Shown piece by piece: positions 17,637 through 24,605 of a stretch of 64,000 nt of DNA. The notes beneath the pieces were generated by a model that saw nothing but the letters and a program-made list of their open reading frames with translations, searched no databases and had not been told where the DNA came from. Positions within the stretch are counted from its first letter, which is position 1. Each line of letters starts with the position of its first letter. The translations under genes were made by a program, and so were the position numbers. Source of the stretch: OLB7 sp966250335 (lineage in GTDB: Bacteria; Bacteroidota; Ignavibacteria; OLB7); the NCBI GenBank assembly GCA_966250335.1, contig CBINGZ010000033.1:3665-67664 (forward strand), written 5' to 3'.

Positions 17637-18775
17637 TCGCCGCGCTCGAAACAGCAGACCACGATATGATAGAGACCGCTCCCGTGGAGCCGCTCGATTT
17701 CACCCTCCCCCCCGAACTGGAGGCGAACGCTCCACCGGAGGAGCGGGGAACGACGAGAGACGGCGTCAGGCTGATGGTCTCCCGCGTCTCCACCGGAAAG
17801 GTCGGCCATACGATCTTCTCCGATCTTCCGGAGATCCTCGACCCTGGCGATCTGCTGCTGATCAACACCAGCGGCACGCTCAATGCCTCCCTCCCGGCGA
17901 TCGGTGAGGAGGGACTCCGGCTGGCGCTTCATCTCTCCACGCGTCTCCGTTCCGGGCTCTGGATCGTGGAACTGCGCCGCCCGGCCGAGCGCGGGACAGC
18001 CCCCTTCCTGAGCGCCCGGCAGGGAGAACGCATATCGCTTCCCGATGGAGGATCGGTCACGCTCGTCGCCCCGCACGGCGGCCCGGCCGGGACCGCGTTC
18101 GAAGGAGGGAGCAAGAACGCCGCAAGCGGACCTGAAGATGGAACAAGGCTCTGGAGCGCCGCGCTGGAACTGCCTGCGCCGCTCGACTCCTATCTGGCCG
18201 AGCACGGATCTCCTATCCGATACCGATATGTCGAGAAGAGCTGGCCCCTTTCGTACTACCGGACCGTCTATGCGACGGAGGATGGAAGCGCCGAGATGCC
18301 CTCCGCCGGCCGCCCGTTCACCTTCGAGCTGATCACCAGGCTCGCGGCGCGCGGGATCGTCGTCGCTCCGGTGCTGCTCCACACGGGAGTCGCCAGCCAG
18401 GAGTCGCACGAGCCGCCGTACGAGGAATTCTATCGTGTCACGAAGGAGACGGCGCGACTCGTCAACATGACGCGACGGGCCGGACGGAGGGTCATCGCCG
18501 TCGGGACCACAGCCGTACGCGCAATCGAGACGCTCGCCGATGAGCGGGGGATCGTCCACCCCGGAGAGGGATGGACCGATCTGGTCGTCACGCCGGAACG
18601 GGGGATACGCGCCGTCGATGGGATCATCACGGGACTGCATGAGCCGAAGGCGTCGCATCTGTCGATGCTGGAGGCGTTCGCCGGCCGCGCCCATCTTCGG
18701 CAGGCCTACCGCAGCGCGCTTGCCGAAAGGTACCTCTGGCACGAGTTCGGCGATTCGCACCTGATTCTTCCCTGA
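17633..18775 (+). CDS. QueA-like protein (S-adenosylmethionine:tRNA ribosyltransferase-isomerase family, divergent)
   Basis: 380 aa from an ATG that overlaps the SDR stop. True QueA transfers the ribosyl part of SAM to 7-aminomethyl-deazaguanine in tRNA to make epoxyqueuosine. Family segments are present: SDLPEILDPGDLLLINTSGT, HGSPIRYRYVEKSWPLSYYR, SAGRPFTFELITRL, APVLLHTGVASQ, YEEFYRVTKETARLVN and VIAVGTTAVRAIE. However, the usual NDTRVIPARL block after the first strand reads NTSGTLNASLP here. This fits a divergent paralogue common in some phyla, and its activity on tRNA is uncertain. A strong hairpin follows at 18834-18866. Confidence 0.8.
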   Translation: MIAALETADHDMIETAPVEPLDFTLPPELEANAPPEERGTTRDGVRLMVSRVSTGKVGHTIFSDLPEILDPGDLLLINTSGTLNASLPAIGEEGLRLALHLSTRLRSGLWIVELRRPAERGTAPFLSARQGERISLPDGGSVTLVAPHGGPAGTAFEGGSKNAASGPEDGTRLWSAALELPAPLDSYLAEHGSPIRYRYVEKSWPLSYYRTVYATEDGSAEMPSAGRPFTFELITRLAARGIVVAPVLLHTGVASQESHEPPYEEFYRVTKETARLVNMTRRAGRRVIAVGTTAVRAIETLADERGIVHPGEGWTDLVVTPERGIRAVDGIITGLHEPKASHLSMLEAFAGRAHLRQAYRSALAERYLWHEFGDSHLILP

Positions 18776-18833
18776 GAGGGACAGCGCTCCAATCGGATCG
18801 CTCTACGATTTTCATCACACCGCCACGACGAAA

Positions 18834-18866
18834 CGAGGGCGGGCCGCCGTATGGCGCCCGCCCTCG
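18834..18866 (+). terminator. Terminator after the QueA-like gene
   Basis: CGAGGGCGGG (18834-18843) pairs with CCCGCCCTCG (18857-18866), with an inner CGCC/GGCG stem and GTAT loop. A T-run follows about 15 nt later. Confidence 0.6.
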
Positions 18867-18972
18867 CGGCGTTCCAGCTTTTCACGATGCCCGCAGATCG
18901 CCGTTAAACTCGAAAGGCCTGCAGTGTCACAGAGGGAAACAACATGTTCGGAATCGCGGCTCCGGGGCGCCG

Positions 18973-18980
18973 TATCTTGG
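18973..18980 (+). promoter_or_regulatory. Possible -7 box for the outer-membrane protein cluster
   Basis: TATCTTGG is one mismatch from TAnnTTTG and lies 57 nt before the ATG at 19037. The same octamer precedes rlpA (58276-58283). Confidence 0.3.
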
Positions 18981-19036
18981 CAGGCTGGGGATGTCCGATT
19001 CCATCTCCCATTCATTTCCGTTTCCATCAAACCGAT

Positions 19037-19591
19037 ATGCGATCCTTCATACTTCTTCCCGTACTCCTTCTTCTTGCGACCTTTTCATCGTTCGCCCAGA
19101 TCGGCGACGCGCCTCTCCCACGCGGGCCGGAACCGCGGAACCTTTCGATGATGATCGACCCGTTCTATCTTATCGAGCCTGTTCTCAAGGTCACGGGAGA
19201 ATATCGCGCTGATGACGATATGGGCTTTGCCGGCATGGTCGCCATCGGCGACATCGAAGGGTCATCCGCATATATGGCCGGGGTCCAGCTCTCCTACTAC
19301 CTTCTGGGTGATTTCAGGCACGGCATGCAGCTCGGCGGAGAACTCCTCTACGCCCATGTCGGCGACGAATCGGTGACGTCCGATATCAGCGGCTGGGGGA
19401 ACGGCGTCGCGATCGGTCCTTATATCGGATATAAATATATCTTCGACTTCGGCTTCACCCTGAACCTGCAAGGGGGACTCAACTACAATTTCATCAAGGT
19501 GAAGGTGGAGGATAACAGCGGCCAGTCCGCCTCCGGTTCAGGGAGCGGACTCGGAGCCATCGCAAACGTCAACGTCGGCTGGTCGTTCTGA
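19037..19591 (+). CDS. Small outer-membrane beta-barrel protein, tandem copy 1
   Basis: 184 aa from the ATG at 19037, which starts a clear signal peptide (MRSFILLPVLLLLATFSSFAQ). The mature protein has alternating amphipathic strands and Gly-rich turns and ends NVNVGWSF, with the terminal Phe expected of a BAM substrate. The segment GFTLNLQGGLNYNF near the C-terminus and the start of the mature domain (PFYLIEPVLKVTGEYRADDD) closely match the next gene, so the two are tandem duplicates. The function is unknown. Confidence 0.72.
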   Translation: MRSFILLPVLLLLATFSSFAQIGDAPLPRGPEPRNLSMMIDPFYLIEPVLKVTGEYRADDDMGFAGMVAIGDIEGSSAYMAGVQLSYYLLGDFRHGMQLGGELLYAHVGDESVTSDISGWGNGVAIGPYIGYKYIFDFGFTLNLQGGLNYNFIKVKVEDNSGQSASGSGSGLGAIANVNVGWSF

Positions 19592-19611
19592 TCGCCACAT
19601 CCTTCCCGACA

Positions 19612-20169
19612 ATGAAATATATTCGCTACGCGATATTACCCGCGCTCTTCATCGGGGCGACGTTAAGCTCCACGGCCCAGACCGACGGAACCGGAGAGAG
19701 CTCACGGACCCATGCGGTCTCGGTAACCCTTTCCACGATTCCGCTGATCGAGCCGGTCGTTCAGGTCACGGCCGAATGGAACGTTCACGAGGATATCGGC
19801 TTCGCCGCCTACCTGGGGGCCGGAGGTGACGGAGGCCCGGCCGTCGGCGCCGGGGTTCAGGTCGCATGGTATCTTCTGGGAGATTTCGATCACGGCCTCC
19901 AGATCGGCGGCGATCTCCTCTACGCGTTCGTCGATCGGAATTCGATCACCGACACCTATGAAGGGGAAAAGAGTATCGGGGTGGGACCATTCGTCGGCTA
20001 CAAGCTGATCCTCCCGTTCGGCTTTACCCTCAACCTTCAGGGAGGGGCACGGTTCACCATCTCGAAGGATCATATCGAGGAGATTATCGGCCGCACACTC
20101 TACTCCTACTACCATTACGGAGAGGAGATCCTGCCGATCGTGAACGTGAACGTCGGCTGGTCGTTCTGA
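19612..20169 (+). CDS. Small outer-membrane beta-barrel protein, tandem copy 2
   Basis: 185 aa with a signal peptide ending STAQ. It is a paralogue of the gene 20 nt upstream: both share IEPVxxVTxEW/Y near the start, LLGDFxHGxQxGG, GFTLNLQGG and the C-terminal NVNVGWSF. The rest has diverged, so the duplication is not recent. It is predicted to be an outer-membrane barrel of about eight strands. No specific function can be assigned. Confidence 0.72.
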   Translation: MKYIRYAILPALFIGATLSSTAQTDGTGESSRTHAVSVTLSTIPLIEPVVQVTAEWNVHEDIGFAAYLGAGGDGGPAVGAGVQVAWYLLGDFDHGLQIGGDLLYAFVDRNSITDTYEGEKSIGVGPFVGYKLILPFGFTLNLQGGARFTISKDHIEEIIGRTLYSYYHYGEEILPIVNVNVGWSF

Positions 20170-20292
20170 ATTCCGGCACGAAATGTGTCATGTTACGGTC
20201 AATAGAATTGTCCTATCTCCGATCCGGAGCGAACATCCGCGCGCACGGATCGCAACCGACATAGCAGATCACTAACATCCGGACTCTGTACG

Positions 20293-20943
20293 ATGAAGCA
20301 CTTCGGATATGCGCTCTGTCTGCTTCTTCCGCCGGCGCTCCTGCCGTGTACGGCGTGGAGCCAGGAGGTCGGCTTCGGCCTCCGACTGGGATGGAACTCC
20401 GCCTCCGCGAAGGTCGACCCGGAACTGTCGCTCGACGCCCGACCCGGCATGCTGGTAGGGGCGCTCGTCAACACATCGTTCATAACGGGACTCGGCGCCC
20501 AGGCGGAGGTCCGCTACGCGCAACGGGGCTCACGCTTCGCGTTCCCCAGCCCTCTGGGGCTGATCCGCGGGACGTACGATCTCGATTTCATCCAGTTCCC
20601 GCTGCTCCTCCGGGGCTCGTACGGCGGGGAGGCGGACCCGGTGCGCGCCTATGCCGTGGCGGGCCCGACGGTCGGTCTTCTCTTCTCGGCGCACGCCTCG
20701 GGAACGATCGGCGGGATGGATACCTCGGCGGCGATCCTCGACAACTTCAAGTCGACCGAGGTCTCGCTGGAGCTGGGGGGCGGAACGGAGTTCACCCTCT
20801 CCCCCACGATCTCGTTCGCCGTGGATGCGCGGGTCGCGCTCGGGATGACCGACATCATCGAAACCAGCAACTTCGGGATCGTCGTGAACGAAATGAGGCT
20901 GAACGACATTCAGATTAATGCGGCGGTGATCTTCAGGCTGTAA
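20293..20943 (+). CDS. PorT-family-like outer-membrane beta-barrel protein
   Basis: 216 aa with a signal peptide (cleavage after AWSQ). The mature sequence EVGFGLRLGWNSASAKVDPE, then LGAQAEVRYAQRGSRFAF, DLDFIQFPLLLRG and RAYAVAGPTVGLLFSA is the pattern of the OmpW/PorT-like beta_barrel_2 family common in Bacteroidota. It ends NAAVIFRL. The gene resembles the next gene in pattern but not closely in sequence. The role is unknown. Confidence 0.75.
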   Translation: MKHFGYALCLLLPPALLPCTAWSQEVGFGLRLGWNSASAKVDPELSLDARPGMLVGALVNTSFITGLGAQAEVRYAQRGSRFAFPSPLGLIRGTYDLDFIQFPLLLRGSYGGEADPVRAYAVAGPTVGLLFSAHASGTIGGMDTSAAILDNFKSTEVSLELGGGTEFTLSPTISFAVDARVALGMTDIIETSNFGIVVNEMRLNDIQINAAVIFRL

Positions 20944-20956
20944 TCCGGCCGAGGGC

Positions 20957-20964
20957 TATATTCG
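20957..20964 (+). promoter_or_regulatory. Possible -7 box before the fourth barrel gene
   Basis: TATATTCG is one mismatch from TAnnTTTG. It lies 88 nt upstream of the ATG at 21052. Confidence 0.3.
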
Positions 20965-21051
20965 CGCCGCCGCTCGCCCCCCGTCCGGAGCTTCCGGCCG
21001 GGAGGAGCGTCATGAACAACCAAACCTTGTGAAGAGAAAAGGAATATCTAT

Positions 21052-21711
21052 ATGAATCCGATACGTACGCTCATGCCGGCGATGGCGGCCCTGACCCTGG
21101 CCGGATCGGCCCTCCACGCCGACGCCCAGACGATCAGTGCCGGTGTCTACGGCGGCGCGAACATCGCACGGGCCGCGACCGATGCCGACGCAACCGAAGA
21201 GAGCCGGACCGGCCTGGTCGTCGGCGCCGCCTTCGAGGTCTCGCTCATCTCCCCCCTCACCTTCCGTGCCGAGGCGCAGTACGTCCAGAAGGGAGGGAAG
21301 CTCGAATACACCTCGACGACCTCGACTCCGACGGTCACCACCGACTACACGCTGAACTATCTCGATATTCCGATCAATCTCAAGCTCGACCTGGGAAGCG
21401 ATGAAATGCCCCTCTACCTCTTCGCCGGAACGACCGTGGGGACGCTCCTTACGGCCGTCGCGAACGAGACGGTCGAGAACGAGCCGGGACATGAGCACGA
21501 CATCAAGAGCCAGTTCAATTCGGTCGATCTCTCGCTCGATCTGGGGGGAGGGATCGGCTACCAGATTATCCCGCATATCGACCTGATCGCCGATCTCCGC
21601 TACTCGATGGGACTGACCGACATCGCGAAGGAGGAGAACCAGCTTCTCTCCGCCGACTCCTGGAAGACACGGAACATCAAGATCGTGGTAGGGATGTATC
21701 TGGGGCTGTAG
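21052..21711 (+). CDS. PorT-family-like outer-membrane beta-barrel protein
   Basis: 219 aa with a signal peptide (cleavage after HADAQ). The opening ISAGVYGGANIARA and the segments FRAEAQYVQKGGKLEY, LNYLDIPINLKLDL and YLFAGTTVGTLLTA match the beta_barrel_2 pattern seen in the gene before it, including the EAQY/EVRY...QKG/QRG strand. It ends with VGMYLGL. Four such genes in a row suggest an envelope-protein cluster. A perfect 14-bp hairpin follows the stop by about 35 nt. Confidence 0.75.
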   Translation: MNPIRTLMPAMAALTLAGSALHADAQTISAGVYGGANIARAATDADATEESRTGLVVGAAFEVSLISPLTFRAEAQYVQKGGKLEYTSTTSTPTVTTDYTLNYLDIPINLKLDLGSDEMPLYLFAGTTVGTLLTAVANETVENEPGHEHDIKSQFNSVDLSLDLGGGIGYQIIPHIDLIADLRYSMGLTDIAKEENQLLSADSWKTRNIKIVVGMYLGL

Positions 21712-21745
21712 AACCGGTTCCCGAACGCATAGGCCCGATAACAAC

Positions 21746-21776
21746 GAAGGAGACCACTGTAGCAGTGGTCTCCTTC
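21746..21776. terminator. Strong hairpin terminator after the barrel-gene cluster
   Basis: A perfect 14-bp stem (21746-21759 with 21763-21776) with a TAG loop is followed on the + strand by CGTTTTC. On the - strand it could also end a transcript coming from the 21.96 kb promoter-like site. Confidence 0.85.
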
Positions 21777-22026
21777 CGTTTTCGGCGGCCTCTCCTCCTC
21801 AAGATGAGCCACCTTATCCTGTACCGAACATTCTATGACATTGCGACAGATTCCCTTACCGAGGAGTGCGAAGAGAACCTGTGGCCACGAGACAGCCTCG
21901 TGGAACGGAGTAGTCAGCGGTTTGGTTAGCGGAGCGTATCGGTCCGACCGTTACGCTTCTGCAAATTTACGATATTGTAATTAATCCACCACTTCACCAC
22001 AAAAAAATATTTTTATCTCTTTCCTT
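21777..22026. other. Intergenic region with hairpins, possible small RNA
   Basis: 250 nt with no protein gene. It contains a 7-bp hairpin (21885-21903, loop ACAGC), a near-palindrome (21934-21956) and a TAAATTTG box on the - strand (21962-21969). The last 65 nt are AT-rich. This layout would suit a - strand RNA of about 200 nt ending at the 21746-21776 hairpin. No known RNA family was recognised. Confidence 0.4.
21962..21969 (-). promoter_or_regulatory. -7 box-like element for a possible small RNA
   Basis: The - strand reads TAAATTTG, a perfect TAnnTTTG match, inside an AT-rich stretch and pointing away from rnr into the hairpin-rich intergenic region. No clear -33 box. Confidence 0.35.
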
Positions 22027-24438
22027 CTATCTGCTCCGTTTTGACCGTCCGGAGTCCCTCGACTTCTCCTTCCGCCCCTTGCGGGCGCCGGAAGAAGTTG
22101 TAACAGCGCCCCCCTTCTTCCCCCGCGAACCGGTCGGAGCCTTTTTCCGGCTCCCGCCCCCTTTTCCGGAGCGTCCGGACGGAGGAACGGCCTTTCGCCT
22201 TGGACGCTCCTCGTCACGCGGCTCCTCGGGGCCGGTGACCTCCGGCCCATCGGTCATTTCGTCATGATATTCCTGCTCCTCGATCAGCTCCATATCGATC
22301 TCGGATTTGACCTCGTCGACACGGATCACCCTCACATGGACGCTGTCCCCCAGACGGTAGCTCTTCTTGTGCCGCCTCCCCTTGAAGGAGCGGGAGCGTT
22401 CGTCGTAGAAGTAGTAGTCGTCGGTGATGGTCCTGATACGGACGAACCCCTCGATCCCGAGGGTGTTGATCCTGGCGAAGATCCCGTACGGCATGACCCC
22501 CGCGATCGTCGCCTCGAAGACGTCGCCGACATGCCGTTTCAGATACTGCACCTGCGCGATCTTGATCGACTCCCGCTCCGCCTCCACCGCCGCCCGTTCA
22601 CGCTCCGAGCACTGGTCGGCGATCCCCCCCATCGTCCGTTCGAACTCGCGTCGGCGCGGAAGGGGCATCCCCGCCTGATATTCGTCGAGCATCCGGTGGA
22701 CGATCAGATCGGGATAGCGGCGGATGGGGGAGGTGAAGTGCGTATAGTATTGGAATGCGAGGCCGAAGTGTCCCACGTTGTGTTCGGAGTAGACCGCCTT
22801 CGCCATCGATCGGAGCGTCACCTGGGTGACGAGATCCTCTTCGTCCGTCCCCCTCACCGACTCGATCAGCTTCTGGATATCCTTCGGCTGGATGTTGTCG
22901 GTCGGCAGATTGAACCCGAGAGTCCTGACGAACTCCGCCAGGTCGAGCAGCTTCTCCTTCGGGGGGACGTCGTGGATGCGGTAGATGAAGGGGTTCAGGG
23001 TCGACCCGCGCTCCTGCGTCTTCGGGAATTTCTTCTTGGCGACGAACTCCGCCACCACCCTGTTCGCCAGCAGCATGCAGTCCTCGATCAGTCGGGTCGA
23101 CTCCGTGGCGGTTTTCGGGATCACCTCGACCGGCAGCTCGTTCTCATCGAGCTTGAACTTCAGTTCGGTCGTGGAGAAATCGACGCTCCCCTTCTTCCGC
23201 CGCAGTTCGCGCAGCACATGCGCCATCCTGTTGATGGTGAGAAGTTCGCGGGCGAAATCTCCCTGGCCCGTCTCCAGCACCGCCAGCGCCTCGTCGTAGG
23301 TGAAGCGGCGCTTGGAGCGGATGACGCTCTTCGTGATCCGGTTCTCACGGATGGCGCCGCGAGGTGAGAGCCGTACGAACACCGAGTAGGTGAGACGGTC
23401 GACGCCGGGCTTCAGCGAGCAGAGGTCGTTGGAAAGCCGCTCCGGCAGCATCGGGATGACGCCGGTGACGAGATAGACGGAGGTCCCCCGCTTCAACGCC
23501 TCGCGGTCCAGGGCGCTCCCCTCTTTCACGTAGTGCGATACGTCGGCGATATGAACGCCGATCGTGATGTCGCCGTCGTCGTGCTCCTCCACGGAGATCG
23601 CGTCGTCGAAGTCGCGCGCGTCCTCAGGGTCGATGGTGAAGATGTCGGCTTCGCGGAGATCGCTCCGTCCCACCATGTCGTCCATCGATATTTCATCGGG
23701 GAACTCGTCGGCTTCACGAAGGACCTCGGGGGGGAAGACGAAGGGGAGGCGGTACATCTGGGCGATCGATTCGATCTCCGCCTTCATTTCGCCGGCGCGT
23801 CCCAGCACGCGGAGGATCGTTCCCTCCGGCTCCTCGTAGGGATCGTTCCATTCGTACAGCTTCACCACCACCTTGTCGCCGACCTTGGCGACGCCGATGC
23901 GTCCCTTACGGATGATCACATTCCGATGGATCTTCCTGTCGTCCGGCTCCACGAAGAACTGGCGGTGCGAGTGCTGAAGCGTGCCGACGACCGTTTCGTT
24001 GGCACGCGATATGATGCGTGTGATCTCCCCTTTCGGTTTTTCGTCACCGCGGGGAGGCGCGGTCATCTTGGCGCGGACGATATCGCCGTTGAGCGCGGTC
24101 CAGAGGTCGCGGTTGTCGATGGCGATGGCGTCGTTGGGGGCGTCGGTCGGAATCACGAGCCACTGTCCACGTCCCGATCCCTGCAGGCGTCCTTCGACGG
24201 TGATCTCCGGCACGGCGCGGCCGTAGCGGCGGCGCGGTCCCCGGAAGATCACCCCTTCGGACTCCAGTTCATCCAGCGACTCACGGACCATATCGTAATC
24301 CTGGTCGGTGGCGCGTATGCCGAGCTCCTTGCTGAGCTCGTTGGTTTTCATCAGGTCGGGAGCGATGTCGGTAAGTATCGTGATGATCTGTTCTCGAATC
24401 GACGCTACGGTACGGGGCGGTCTTGTACGAGATTTCAT
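22027..24438 (-). CDS. rnr: Ribonuclease R
   Basis: 803 aa 3'-5' processive exoribonuclease (RNB family) that degrades structured RNA. Domains in order: an N-terminal winged-helix-like region (to residue 90), cold-shock domains, the RNB catalytic core with the metal-binding motif TIDPEDARDFDDAISVE, GVHIADVSHYVKEGSALD, HFGLAFQYYTHFTSPIRRYP near its end, and a C-terminal S1 domain (VFEATIAGVMPYGIFARINT). A 70-residue Lys/Arg/Gly-rich tail completes it, as in other RNase R proteins. The ATG at 24438 gives a normal N-terminus. Confidence 0.96.
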   Translation of the reverse strand: MKSRTRPPRTVASIREQIITILTDIAPDLMKTNELSKELGIRATDQDYDMVRESLDELESEGVIFRGPRRRYGRAVPEITVEGRLQGSGRGQWLVIPTDAPNDAIAIDNRDLWTALNGDIVRAKMTAPPRGDEKPKGEITRIISRANETVVGTLQHSHRQFFVEPDDRKIHRNVIIRKGRIGVAKVGDKVVVKLYEWNDPYEEPEGTILRVLGRAGEMKAEIESIAQMYRLPFVFPPEVLREADEFPDEISMDDMVGRSDLREADIFTIDPEDARDFDDAISVEEHDDGDITIGVHIADVSHYVKEGSALDREALKRGTSVYLVTGVIPMLPERLSNDLCSLKPGVDRLTYSVFVRLSPRGAIRENRITKSVIRSKRRFTYDEALAVLETGQGDFARELLTINRMAHVLRELRRKKGSVDFSTTELKFKLDENELPVEVIPKTATESTRLIEDCMLLANRVVAEFVAKKKFPKTQERGSTLNPFIYRIHDVPPKEKLLDLAEFVRTLGFNLPTDNIQPKDIQKLIESVRGTDEEDLVTQVTLRSMAKAVYSEHNVGHFGLAFQYYTHFTSPIRRYPDLIVHRMLDEYQAGMPLPRRREFERTMGGIADQCSERERAAVEAERESIKIAQVQYLKRHVGDVFEATIAGVMPYGIFARINTLGIEGFVRIRTITDDYYFYDERSRSFKGRRHKKSYRLGDSVHVRVIRVDEVKSEIDMELIEEQEYHDEMTDGPEVTGPEEPRDEERPRRKAVPPSGRSGKGGGSRKKAPTGSRGKKGGAVTTSSGARKGRKEKSRDSGRSKRSR

Positions 24439-24605
24439 GGGGCTGGTACGTCGTACGATAAGATGAAATAACGGGGCAGCCTCCCCCCACGAGGCTCCCC
24501 TTTTCAGGCGAGAATATGGCTGGTGAATCCGCGCTGCACTATCGGCGCGTTGACGGTCTCACGGGGGATATTCGGGGCGCCGGTCTCACCCCATACTAGA
24601 GAACA

